In this document: one piece after another, positions 6,445 through 15,003 of the stretch
Numbering within the stretch: position 1 is the first letter of the stretch
Layout of the letters: the number at the start of each line of letters is the position of its first letter
Assembly (NCBI RefSeq): GCF_001975825.1
Contig: NZ_MTKN01000018.1
Span: 28,205 to 64,721, forward strand
Length of the DNA stretch: 36,517 bases
Reading direction: 5' to 3'
Source of the DNA: [Flexibacter] sp. ATCC 35208
GTDB lineage: Bacteria > Bacteroidota > Bacteroidia > Chitinophagales > Chitinophagaceae
Position numbers and translations under genes: made by a program
Notes under the pieces: model-generated
Seen by the model: the letters and a program-made list of their open reading frames with translations, nothing else
The model's database searches: none
Told to the model about the DNA's origin: nothing

Positions 6445-9285
6445 TTAAGGTCTTTCTGAATAAATTGCGATCTCTACGCGTCGGTTCTTTTCTTTGGCAA
6501 CCTGGGTATTTTCTGTGCTAAGGGGTTTAGTTTGTCCGTAACCGATAGTCGTGATATGATCTGCACTCACTCCTTTTGAGGTCAGGTAGGTCTTTACCGC
6601 TTCGCTTCTTTTTTCTGAAAGGGTTTGATTAAATGCCGGGGTACCTTCATTATCTGTATGGCCGCTCAATGTTACGTACCATTCAGGATGAGTTTTCAGC
6701 AGGGTGGCCAGGTTGTCCATTGATGACAATGAACGTTTAGCAATATCTGCTTTCGCACTCGCAAATTGGAGGTTAGAAAATGCTTTATTTACGATAAGTT
6801 CTTCTTCTGTTTTTAATGCCGCTTTTTTAGCTTCACCTGCTGTAGAATCAATCACTGGTCTCACTTCTTCTGTAGACAGCATCGGACCCGGGCCTACTGC
6901 AAAACGCTGATCGGAGTAGTTCAGTGTAGCACCTGTCGCAATCACTTCATCTGCCCTGCTGGCTACAATCTGCCAGGTGAACGCCACATTTGATTTCCCG
7001 TTTTGTAATTCTTTTACATCAAAACCATTAGGTGTTTTATTGGTCACAAACACACCGTTACAATCACCTTCCAGCTGGATAAATACTTTTAGCGGATGTT
7101 TCTCATCTACACGAATATGTTGCGTAAGCAGTTTGTCAAGATCAATATGCGCTTTACCATCTTTCAGTTCACCAGCACCATAGTCCTGGAACAGAATTTC
7201 GGGCGCTTCTGTACAATACAGTAACCGTGGCTTACCAGTTTCGTCCTTGATAATGGTAGATTTACTACCTGTGGTGGCATACCCTACAAATGTGCCGGCA
7301 GTGGCCTGACCGGCTAAATAAATATTCCCGATCACTGCACTGCCATAGCGGCTTTCGAAATACCCACCCCAGCGACCGGCATCACCACCGGAATTGGTAG
7401 AACTCTTTCCATAACCACTCACACCAATATAACCCACCCCAGATACTCCTGTACCACCTGAAGCTGGCGCAACGACTGACATATTGTTACCTCCACCAGC
7501 TACACCCACACCTGCAGTAGTATTAGAAATACCACCAATACCTACCACACCGTAGTTAATACCGTTACCCAATACACCTGCACCAGATGTAGGACCCTGT
7601 AATAATGAAGTATTCGTATAATCAATGTTGTTACCTATCCCCAGCAAACCTATTCCCGTGGTACTCTGTGCCCAACCAATCATACCTGCACCATACGCTC
7701 CGCTGGATGTATATATAAAGGGAGATCGCGTGGAACCAAAGATCCCATACCCCCCTGTACTGGAATAATTTTCACCTTTTATGGGCAAGGAACCCTTACT
7801 GTTTGACCAGCCATATACACCGGCACCTGCAGAGGAGACCCCCTGTATACCATAACCATTACTATAGTTACGGCCATAGATCGCAGCAGTACTGTTAGAG
7901 TTATAACCATTGATCGCGTGTTCTGTACTAGCTTCGCTTGAATTCAATGCCAATGGCGCACCACCCCCAAATACCGTGAATACGGCCTGCCCCTGGGAAG
8001 AAGCTGTATCCGCACTACCATTTACAAACACCCTGGAAGTATTGGTGAAGTGTATTCTTTCCTGTTGCGTACCATTACCATTTGTTTTGATGGCAAAAGC
8101 TGCTGTATCAAGTGTACCTATAAAATCAGTGTTCGAATTCGTACCCGTATTACCTGTCGTGAGCCAAACCTTTTTAGTCGCTTTCAAGGTATCTGTGCTG
8201 GCAGTTGTCGCGAGACCTAACAGCCCAGTCGTTTCATAATCCAGCGTTTTCATCGTCCAGCCTGTACCACCTTCTGCCAGTACCTGCCAGGCCGTGCCAT
8301 CATAGATATAAGAAGTACGATCAGTCGTATTATAATAAGCCTGGTTCAGAGTAGGAGAGGTGGGTGCGGTGGCAAAAGAACCCAGCCACGAAATACCTAT
8401 CCCTTGCACACCATCTTCGGTGAGCACCTGCCAGGTTGTACCATCGTAGATGTATGATTTTCTATCTGTAGAGTTATAATAAGCCTGGTTGAGCGAAGCG
8501 GTCGTCGGGGTATCAGTCAGGGTACCGAGCCAAACGAGCGTTGTACCATCCACTCCATCCTGTGCCATAATCTGCCACGCAGTGCCATCATAGATGTAAG
8601 ACTTTTTGAGGGTCATATCGTAGTAGGCCTGGTTAGAAACAGGACCAGTAGGTTCGGTGGTGAAAGCGCCCAGCCAGGTCACAGAAGTACCATCCTGGGT
8701 CATAATCTGCCATATACCGGTACTATCGTAGATATAAGATTTCTTGTCAACACTGTTGTAATAAGCGTCGCCGGTAACAGCGGTCAGCGGTGCTGTGGTC
8801 AGTGTACCTTTCCAGCTGATGCCAGTACCAGTACCTGTTCCGCCGGAACTGGATCCACCGTTGGCCGCATACAATGCATAGGGTACGGCAAACATCTGTA
8901 CTGGGCTACCAATCGCTTCATAATTACCGGATGAGGTCATATCTGCATAAGCCTGCAGCCAAACATAACCACTGCTCCATGGAATGGCACTCCATGATCC
9001 GGTGATCACGGTCCCTTTACCAATTACAGTAGAAATAATACCCTGTTGGGAACTTACTAATGAAGTTACTTCTTCATATACAGGGGCACTATTATATTCA
9101 GCAGAAAAAGAGAACTTGACCATCACCGTCAGGTTCGCTGCTACGCCCTGGGTACTGGTCTTTCTCAAAACTGCCTGATAGTTCATACCTTGTAAACCGG
9201 TAATGCCTGTATTGGTAGTTTGAGCACTTACACTGCTTACACACACTAGAAAAGGAAGAAGTAAAATGAGTAAAATTGCTTTCAT
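6445..9285 (-). CDS. Large OmpA-anchored surface protein with four internal repeats
   Basis: A 946-residue exported protein. The signal peptide (1-21, ending SVSAQ) is followed by a domain with LQGMNYQAVLR, common at the start of Bacteroidota surface proteins. Four tandem repeats of about 44-48 residues cover 156-340, each with WLGxxTxxPT, NQAYYN and KSYIYDGTxWQ. Residues 341-660 are rich in G, S, Y and N with many short YGxxG-like steps, like elongated fibre or beta-helix proteins. A conserved domain follows (GKPRLLYCTEAPEILFQDYG ... LEGDCNGVFVTNK). The last 110 residues are an OmpA-type peptidoglycan-binding domain (LSGHTDNEGTPAFNQTLSEK, GYGQTKPL, NRRVEIAI). First gene of a three-gene operon. 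Probably a wall-anchored fibre; adhesion is inference only. Confidence 0.82.
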   Translation of the reverse strand: MKAILLILLLPFLVCVSSVSAQTTNTGITGLQGMNYQAVLRKTSTQGVAANLTVMVKFSFSAEYNSAPVYEEVTSLVSSQQGIISTVIGKGTVITGSWSAIPWSSGYVWLQAYADMTSSGNYEAIGSPVQMFAVPYALYAANGGSSSGGTGTGTGISWKGTLTTAPLTAVTGDAYYNSVDKKSYIYDSTGIWQIMTQDGTSVTWLGAFTTEPTGPVSNQAYYDMTLKKSYIYDGTAWQIMAQDGVDGTTLVWLGTLTDTPTTASLNQAYYNSTDRKSYIYDGTTWQVLTEDGVQGIGISWLGSFATAPTSPTLNQAYYNTTDRTSYIYDGTAWQVLAEGGTGWTMKTLDYETTGLLGLATTASTDTLKATKKVWLTTGNTGTNSNTDFIGTLDTAAFAIKTNGNGTQQERIHFTNTSRVFVNGSADTASSQGQAVFTVFGGGAPLALNSSEASTEHAINGYNSNSTAAIYGRNYSNGYGIQGVSSAGAGVYGWSNSKGSLPIKGENYSSTGGYGIFGSTRSPFIYTSSGAYGAGMIGWAQSTTGIGLLGIGNNIDYTNTSLLQGPTSGAGVLGNGINYGVVGIGGISNTTAGVGVAGGGNNMSVVAPASGGTGVSGVGYIGVSGYGKSSTNSGGDAGRWGGYFESRYGSAVIGNIYLAGQATAGTFVGYATTGSKSTIIKDETGKPRLLYCTEAPEILFQDYGAGELKDGKAHIDLDKLLTQHIRVDEKHPLKVFIQLEGDCNGVFVTNKTPNGFDVKELQNGKSNVAFTWQIVASRADEVIATGATLNYSDQRFAVGPGPMLSTEEVRPVIDSTAGEAKKAALKTEEELIVNKAFSNLQFASAKADIAKRSLSSMDNLATLLKTHPEWYVTLSGHTDNEGTPAFNQTLSEKRSEAVKTYLTSKGVSADHITTIGYGQTKPLSTENTQVAKEKNRRVEIAIYSERP

Positions 9286-9655
9286 CTCATAGGATATTTG
9301 GCCTGCGCTATAAATATAAATAATATCAAGTTAAAATATATTATTATATAATGACTTAAATATAGTAAAGATAGTGTTAATATTTTAGAATTTCCGGAGA
9401 AAGTGTCTTTTTTGCATGCTTTTGCCATCAGAATATGCAAAAATGGCCGAATTCAGGGACCGTATTGTTTGATGGTCAAGGATTAGAGCTAAATATTAAA
9501 TTATCGGAATAGTAAGTAGCACTAACAGAAACGCTGAATATCAAATGTTTCCTGCATTTCATTGTAACATATTAACCCTGACTAATGTCATTTTCACCGG
9601 GCTTTACTTTTTGCAGCCAGCACCGTATATTGGGTGTTCTAAAGGATTTCAAGAT
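9286..9655. other. Divergent intergenic region between the surface-protein operon and the GH92 gene
   Basis: An AT-rich 370-base gap that must hold both outward promoters. I found no full match to the Bacteroidota TTTG / TAnnTTTG pair in either direction. The only ordered element is a 9-bp inverted repeat, TTTTTGCAT at 9409-9417 and ATGCAAAAA at 9435-9443, separated by 17 bases. It lacks a T-run on either side, so an operator or leader structure is more likely than a terminator, but this is weak. An open frame extending the GH92 gene upstream to 9545 is not credible as coding. Confidence 0.35.
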
Positions 9656-11941
9656 ATGAAATTGGGACTCATGCATTACCCAATGCTGGCAGCGGCGTTG
9701 CTCGCTTCCGGCATTCAATTAAACGGTCAATCAAAAAAGACAGTTGTTACAGGCACCAAGATTTACAAACCAGTAGATTATGTAGATCCTTACATCGGAT
9801 CGGGCGGCCACGGCCACGTATTTGTAGGCGCCAACGTACCTTTTGGTGCGGTTCAGGTAGGACCTACCAATATCACAAAAGGTTGGGATTGGTGCTCTGG
9901 TTATCATTACTCTGACAGTGTCATGATCGGTTTTTCGCAGACTCACCTGAGTGGTACCGGTATTGGTGACCTGGGCGACGTACTCATAATGCCCTATACC
10001 GGCAAGGTACGTACGAACCGTGGTACACAGGATAATCCCACCAGCGGTTATGGCTCGCACTACTCCCACGCACACGAAACGGCAAAACCTGGTTATTATG
10101 CCGTAACGCTGGAAGATTACAAAATTAAGGTGGAACTCACCGCCTCTGAAAGAGTAGGCTTTCATAAGTATACTTTCCCTCAGAACGAAGAAGGTCACAT
10201 TATTGTAGACCTGAAAGAAGGGATCGGTTGGGATGGTCCCGTAGAAACTTACATCACCAAAAAGGATGAATACACCCTCGAAGGCTATCGATATTCTAAA
10301 GGATGGGCGGTAGACCAACGCCTGTGGTTCGCGATCAAAAGTAATGTGCCAATGAAGGACTTTACTGTGTATAATGCCGATGTGCTGCAAACAGGCACTG
10401 CTGCCAGCGCCAAAGAGGTGAAAGGTGTGATCTCCTTTCAAAAAGCGCCCGCCACTGTGCTGCTGAAGGTGGGTATTTCTCCTGTAAGCAGTGACAATGC
10501 CTTAAAGAATATCAATGCTGAAATTCCGGGATGGGATTTTGCAGCCGTGACAAAGGCAGCAAATGAAAAATGGAATAAGGAGTTGTCAAAAGTAAGTCTG
10601 ACTACCAGGAATGATTCTGCAAAGACGATTTTCTATACTTCCTTATATCATACCATGATCGCACCGTCATTGTTCAATGACAATAATGGTGCATACCGTG
10701 GTACTGATAAGCACGAGTATGCGAACCCGGGTTTCAACAACTACACCGTATTTTCGCTCTGGGATATTTACCGTTCAGACATGCCGATGTATACGCTGTT
10801 GCAACCTGATCGTGTAAGCGGGTTTGTAAATTCTATGCTGGCTATTTACAAACAACAAGGCAAACTGCCTATCTGGCCACTGATGGGCAATGAAACGGAT
10901 TGTATGGTAGGATACCATGCAGTGCCTTTTATTGCAGATGCATACCTGAAAGGGTATACCGGTTTTGATCCAAACGAAGCTTTTGAAGCCATGAAGACTT
11001 CTGCCACCAGAGATGATTATGGCATGAAGGATATCAAAGCGAAAGGCTATATCTCTTCCGAACATGAAAAGGAGTCCGTGTCCAAAGCGATGGAATACGC
11101 GATCGACGACTGGTGTATAGCTGCCATGGCAAAGAAACTGGGTCGTACCGAAGACTTTGAATATTTCTCTAAACGGGCAACTTATTATAAGAACTACTTT
11201 GATCCTTCCATACGTTTTGTGCGTCCAAGAATGGATGATGGTAGCTGGAAAACGCCTTTTGATCCTTTCAATTCTATCCATGAATTTGGGGATTTTACAG
11301 AGGGCAATGCCTGGCAATATACCTGGCTGGTACCACAGGATCCGGAAGGCCTGATTGCCCTGCTGGGTGGCGATGAGCCGTTCACCAAGAAACTGGATAG
11401 CCTGTTTACCGCTTCCGGTGATATGGGTGACAAGGCAAGTAGTGATATTTCTGGTCTGATCGGGATGTATGCACATGGAAATGAACCAAGTCATCACGTC
11501 ACTTACCTTTACAATTATGCCGGTTACCAGTGGAAGACGGCGGAGAAGGTAAGACAGGTGGTCAATGAATTCTATACCACTACGCCCGAAGGACTGGCAG
11601 GTAACGAGGATTGTGGTGCCATGTCTTCCTGGTATGTAATGTCTTCATTAGGTTTCTACCCTGTAAACCCTGCAAAAGGGATTTATGTACTGGGTAGCCC
11701 GCTGTTTGATAAAGCAGTGCTGAAATTAGCCGGTGGAAAGACCTTTACTGTGGAGACTGTGAACAATAGCGGGACGAATATCTATATCCAGAGTGCTACG
11801 CTGAATGGTAAGCCGTATAAGAATAGTTATATCCGTCATGCGGATATGGTGAAAGGAGGGGTGTTGAAAATCAAAATGGGCCCTCAGCCCAACTATGATT
11901 TTGGGAAGGCACCAGAAAATCGCCCGGATTCTAAATTCTGA
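9656..11941 (+). CDS. GH92 alpha-mannosidase, secreted
   Basis: A 761-residue exo-acting glycoside hydrolase of family 92, which removes alpha-linked mannose by a calcium-dependent inverting mechanism. The signal peptide runs to about SGIQLNGQS. The beta-sandwich domain opens with YVDPYIGSGGHGHVFVGANV, followed by WDWCSGYHYSD and FSQTHLSGTG. The (alpha/alpha)6 domain shows FSLWDIYRSDMPMYTLLQPD, MGNETDCMVGYH, FTEGNAWQYTWLVPQDPEGL and the catalytic-region GNEDCGAMSSWYVMSSLG. The ATG at 9656 is preceded by AAAGGA at 9641-9646 and starts a proper signal peptide, unlike the in-frame upstream extension. A strong terminator follows. No SusCD pair or other mannosidase adjoins it, so it is a stand-alone gene, perhaps acting on mannan or N-glycan. 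Linkage specificity is unknown. Confidence 0.92.
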   Translation: MKLGLMHYPMLAAALLASGIQLNGQSKKTVVTGTKIYKPVDYVDPYIGSGGHGHVFVGANVPFGAVQVGPTNITKGWDWCSGYHYSDSVMIGFSQTHLSGTGIGDLGDVLIMPYTGKVRTNRGTQDNPTSGYGSHYSHAHETAKPGYYAVTLEDYKIKVELTASERVGFHKYTFPQNEEGHIIVDLKEGIGWDGPVETYITKKDEYTLEGYRYSKGWAVDQRLWFAIKSNVPMKDFTVYNADVLQTGTAASAKEVKGVISFQKAPATVLLKVGISPVSSDNALKNINAEIPGWDFAAVTKAANEKWNKELSKVSLTTRNDSAKTIFYTSLYHTMIAPSLFNDNNGAYRGTDKHEYANPGFNNYTVFSLWDIYRSDMPMYTLLQPDRVSGFVNSMLAIYKQQGKLPIWPLMGNETDCMVGYHAVPFIADAYLKGYTGFDPNEAFEAMKTSATRDDYGMKDIKAKGYISSEHEKESVSKAMEYAIDDWCIAAMAKKLGRTEDFEYFSKRATYYKNYFDPSIRFVRPRMDDGSWKTPFDPFNSIHEFGDFTEGNAWQYTWLVPQDPEGLIALLGGDEPFTKKLDSLFTASGDMGDKASSDISGLIGMYAHGNEPSHHVTYLYNYAGYQWKTAEKVRQVVNEFYTTTPEGLAGNEDCGAMSSWYVMSSLGFYPVNPAKGIYVLGSPLFDKAVLKLAGGKTFTVETVNNSGTNIYIQSATLNGKPYKNSYIRHADMVKGGVLKIKMGPQPNYDFGKAPENRPDSKF

Positions 11942-11957
11942 TTTTTTTATAACTGAG

Positions 11958-11998
11958 AAAAAGCCGCTTTTGTCCGAAGGGACAAAAGCGGCTTTTTT
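11958..11998 (+). terminator. Intrinsic terminator of the GH92 gene
   Basis: A perfect 18-bp stem (11958-11975 with 11980-11997) is closed by a GAAG loop and ends in a run of T. It starts 16 bases past the GH92 stop codon. The stem begins with A residues, so it could also act on the minus strand, but no minus gene ends here. Confidence 0.93.
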
Positions 11999-12262
11999 GA
12001 TTTCCAGGCCTGCCGGAGGCAAAAAAAACACACCCCGCATTCAAATCCTGACCGCAGGTCATGAAATTGATAAAATACTACTCATTTTTGTGAAAATAAT
12101 ATAGAGTGTAAAATAATAAGCGTAAGAAAAACAACTTGTTATCTCAAATCATTAACTGGTAATTAACTTAATTATCAAACAGATGGTCCTAACTTCGATG
12201 CAATAGATTGCAAGAGAAATTCACGTGCAGAAGCCACCGTCTTATTTAACAAGGAATTATTT
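11999..12262. other. Leader region of the FecR gene
   Basis: About 260 bases between the GH92 terminator and fecR. It begins with a GC-rich patch (AGGCCTGCCGGAGGCAAAA) and becomes AT-rich. No sigma-factor gene, or recognisable remnant of one, is found here. AAGGA at 12251-12255 lies a suitable distance before the fecR start codon. No confident promoter was found. Confidence 0.4.
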
Positions 12263-13432
12263 ATGATGATCGAGAACCACGAGCACATTTACCAGCTCCT
12301 GTTGGAAAAACGAAACGGTACAATCAGCGAAGCAGACGATGCCTGGGTCGCAGGTCTTATCGACAACCACGAAGAGATCGCCCTAATGTGGCGTGCCCTG
12401 AAACAAAGCTACATCACTCCCGGCGAAGAAGCCCTCTGGCATCAGATCGATGAAAATGCTGCCTGGAACAATGTTAAAAGTCAGCTCACTGTACCCGGCC
12501 GAAAGGTTCACATGAACCGTACGCTCCTGATGGCCGCTGCCATCACGGTCCTCGTAGCCCTTGCCATCAGTGCCGTCTGGCGTTCCGGTATCTGGCAAAA
12601 AGATACCCCTCTGCCAATCGCTGCCGCCACCCATCCGGTAGGCACCGTTCCCGGTTTGCAATTACAACTGGCCAACGGTAGCACAGTAGCGTTGCCATAC
12701 AACCAGGCCCGTCAGCAAATTACTGCCGGTGACGTACAGCTGAGCGCCGGCGCCAAACAACTACAATATGCAGCTAATGGAAAAATGGGAGAAGGGTTCA
12801 ATACACTGACCGTTCCCCCAAAAATGGATTATAAACTCGCCCTCTCAGACGGTACGGAAGTATGGCTGAATGCCACCTCCAAACTTCGCTTCCCCTTCGC
12901 TTTCAAAGGCGATAAAAGGGAAGTATACCTGGAAGGCGAGGGCTACTTCAATGTAGCAAAGAAAGATGGACAGCCTTTTATCGTACACACTGCCCATACA
13001 GATATTACCGTACTCGGTACCACCTTCAATGTGAACGCATACAGCAAAGACGTGACCACTACCTCCCTGGTAACAGGTAAGGTGCTGACTAAATCCGGCA
13101 ACGAGGAAGTAACCCTGAAACCCGGCCAGCAGGTAGCATACAATACCAGTAACAAATATAGCGTAGACAACTTTGACGCTGAAGAAGTACTGGCATGGAT
13201 GCGTGGTCTCTATGTCTTCCACAACACCTCTTTGGAACACATCGCTACTGTAATAGAGCGGTGGTATGGTGTAAAAGTAGTGTTCGATGACCCTTCCCTC
13301 GCTGGCAAAAAATTTACAGGTGGACTGGAAAAACTACAGGCCCTTGATTACTTCCTCGAAACACTACAGATCATTGGGGATGTAGATCACTACTACGACC
13401 AAGATGTATTACACCTTAAGCTGAAGAAATAA
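12263..13432 (+). CDS. FecR-type anti-sigma factor with DUF4974-like C-terminus
   Basis: A 389-residue inner-membrane regulator that normally binds an ECF sigma factor in the cytoplasm and relays a signal from a TonB-dependent receptor. Residues 1-85 form the cytoplasmic domain, with a helix-rich start and AAWNNVKSQL. One membrane helix lies at about 86-106. The periplasmic FecR domain reads LTVPPKMDYKLALSDGTEVW, LNATSKLRFPF, VYLEGEGYFNVAK, VLGTTFNVNAY and LKPGQQVAY. The C-terminal domain begins near AEEVLAWMRGLYVFHNTSLE and ends in DQDVLHLKLKK. AAGGA 7-8 bases before the ATG supports the start. Usually fecR follows its sigma gene and precedes susC; here neither is adjacent, so it is an orphan. 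The susC in this window lacks the N-terminal signalling domain. Confidence 0.9.
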   Translation: MMIENHEHIYQLLLEKRNGTISEADDAWVAGLIDNHEEIALMWRALKQSYITPGEEALWHQIDENAAWNNVKSQLTVPGRKVHMNRTLLMAAAITVLVALAISAVWRSGIWQKDTPLPIAAATHPVGTVPGLQLQLANGSTVALPYNQARQQITAGDVQLSAGAKQLQYAANGKMGEGFNTLTVPPKMDYKLALSDGTEVWLNATSKLRFPFAFKGDKREVYLEGEGYFNVAKKDGQPFIVHTAHTDITVLGTTFNVNAYSKDVTTTSLVTGKVLTKSGNEEVTLKPGQQVAYNTSNKYSVDNFDAEEVLAWMRGLYVFHNTSLEHIATVIERWYGVKVVFDDPSLAGKKFTGGLEKLQALDYFLETLQIIGDVDHYYDQDVLHLKLKK

Positions 13433-13471
13433 TTGTTATTCAGAAAATTATAGATTTTGATAAAATGAAAG

Positions 13472-14137
13472 CTAACTTAATATCCGGTATTGCTGCTGCA
13501 AATTCCGGATGGCGTACTTGATCAGGGAATTATGCCCTGTCAGGTTTAGCTTTTTTGAAATGTTGTGTCTGTGGTTCTCAACAGTCTTGATACTAATGTT
13601 GAGTGCCTGTGCAATTTCTTTAGTGCTCAATCCTTCCGCAATCATCTGCATGATGCGAAGTTCTGTTTTACTCAGTTTGCTGTATATCTCCGGGGCAACT
13701 ACAGGCATAGACACAATGGTGGTATGCTTCTTCTCCCGCTGTTGCAGGTTGAAAACCGTAAACCTTGTGATCCTCGATTTAATACTCATAAGCAGTTCTT
13801 TGCTCTTAAAAGGCTTTGTCAGAAAATCATCTGCGCCGAGATTCATACCCATTCGCATATCTTCCTTACCTTCTTTTCCACTGATCAGTATAATAGGTAA
13901 ATGCTGCAGTGTAGGGTCGTTTCGCAATTCCATAAGGAAGTGGTAACCACTGCCTCCTCTCAGTTTTACGCCACATAAAATGAGGTCCGGTTTAAACTGA
14001 CGGCTCATGTACATCCCTTCTTCGGGGGTAGTACTGGTGATCAGATCGTAGTTTTGTAGGGTGAGGAGCTGCTGTATTTTGCGGATTAAAGCAGTATCTT
14101 CCTCCAAGAGTAAAATTTTATAGATTGGTGCTGTCAT
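13472..14137 (-). CDS. LuxR/NarL-type response regulator lacking the phospho-acceptor aspartate
   Basis: A 221-residue DNA-binding regulator. Residues 6-125 are a receiver domain, with E13/D14 near the N-terminus, S86 in IILISGK and K108 in FLTKPF. The phospho-site segment reads PDLILCGVKLRGGSGY, so position 56, where D is expected, is glycine (codon GGC at 13970-13972). Residues 152-210 are a LuxR-type helix-turn-helix with LSTKEIAQALNISIKTVENH. The rest of the fold is intact, so this looks like a pseudo-receiver that acts without the standard phosphorylation rather than a dead gene. It is convergent with fecR, ending 39 bases from the fecR stop. No kinase adjoins it. Targets are unknown. 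Confidence 0.88.
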   Translation of the reverse strand: MTAPIYKILLLEEDTALIRKIQQLLTLQNYDLITSTTPEEGMYMSRQFKPDLILCGVKLRGGSGYHFLMELRNDPTLQHLPIILISGKEGKEDMRMGMNLGADDFLTKPFKSKELLMSIKSRITRFTVFNLQQREKKHTTIVSMPVVAPEIYSKLSKTELRIMQMIAEGLSTKEIAQALNISIKTVENHRHNISKKLNLTGHNSLIKYAIRNLQQQYRILS

Positions 14138-14689
14138 TCAATTTAATTTGAGCTGGTTTATACGTTCACGCTAGGCCTTTTATCGCTGCATCGAGGCCTT
14201 GGTTAGTTCGCTGGTTCTCATCAAGAACGCATATCTGCTGCTGACGTGGTTTAATAGGACTGATAAATGCCACTGTTAGATTGAATAAATTTTCCCTCTC
14301 TGATTGGTGAAAGCGATGGATAATGGTTGGTTCCTTTCTCCAAAGTTGCAGGTAATGTGCTAATGACCATACTCATTTTTTTTTAGTCTAATAATAATGT
14401 CTTTTTCCTAGTGGGGTTTTTCAAGAAGATAGGTATGGATTCCAACTGCTGACCTGCACGTAAATATGCGTCAAATAACCGCCCCTTTTGCCTTTTCAGC
14501 TGTGGTCGATACTTAAAATAAGTGTTAGTACCTAGAAATATGTGTATACTTACTCATTTTATAAAAAAGCATGCCAATAAATGTAGTTTTGACGACAACA
14601 ATTTTACATCTTTACAGTAATAAATGCATAAAGCATTTAAAACTAGATATATTCAGTGTAAAAATTAACATCAATAAGGTATAAAATTT
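14138..14689. other. Gene-free AT-rich region
   Basis: About 550 bases with no convincing open frame in either direction. It must contain the promoter of the regulator that starts at 14137, but I could not identify one. A small 7-bp hairpin, TAAATGC with GCATTTA, lies at 14621-14639. Nothing else is recognised. Confidence 0.4.
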
Positions 14690-14694
14690 ATGTC

Positions 14695-14964
14695 TTATTT
14701 CATTGATTTAATTTTTTGGAACGATATACAAGTGAAACAGGAAGAGTATAGATCAAAATTGATAGAGAGCCATATCCATAATAAAGCCAGACTCTCGCTA
14801 AGCCTTGGTATGCGTATTGGGTACCAGGGCAACTGCGATAGATTTGGGACCCCAAGGCTACAAGCTGTGTATCCCTCTATACCAGGCTCTGCATAGGAAC
14901 TGTGTAACCCCACGGTAAATATATAGAACAGCGCCAGGTACCTTATTAATACACAGGTTTTCAT
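14695..14964 (-). CDS. Possible small exported protein of unknown function
   Basis: An 89-residue frame from an ATG at 14962-14964. The start MKTCVLIRYLALFYIFTVGL followed by HSSYAEPG is a good signal-peptide pattern, which is why it is listed. The remainder (EGYTACSLGVPNLSQLPWYP and a hydrophobic end) matches no family I know. There is no clear ribosome site. A 68-residue frame on the opposite strand (14690-14896) covers most of the same DNA, and only one of the two, or neither, can be real. The DNA from about 14780 to 14930 is richer in GC than its flanks, so a structured RNA is a third option. Confidence 0.25.
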   Translation of the reverse strand: MKTCVLIRYLALFYIFTVGLHSSYAEPGIEGYTACSLGVPNLSQLPWYPIRIPRLSESLALLWIWLSINFDLYSSCFTCISFQKIKSMK

Positions 14965-14981
14965 AGGATAGATAACTAAAT

Positions 14982-15003
14982 TGCCGCCTATTCCTAGGCG
15001 GCA
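14982..15003. terminator. Hairpin, possible terminator
   Basis: A 9-bp perfect stem, TGCCGCCTA and TAGGCGGCA, is closed by TTCC. On the plus strand it runs into a T-rich stretch (TTTCATTTT) that is already part of the next tandem array. It could end a plus-strand transcript from the unresolved 14690-14930 element, or be a structure at the array edge. Confidence 0.45.

Noticed and set aside
9545..9655. Upstream extension of the GH92 protein by 37 residues.
   Set aside because: The ATG at 9656 has AAAGGA in front and begins a signal peptide; the extension would bury it.
9545..11941. The GH92 gene as part of a polysaccharide utilisation locus with the SusCD pair.
   Set aside because: They are about 20 kb apart with unrelated operons between, and GH92 has its own terminator.
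13464..13520. A plus-strand ATG with a short frame after fecR, which might be the start of a lost susC.
   Set aside because: It ends after 18 codons, overlaps the 3' end of the convergent regulator and has no TonB-receptor signal-peptide pattern.
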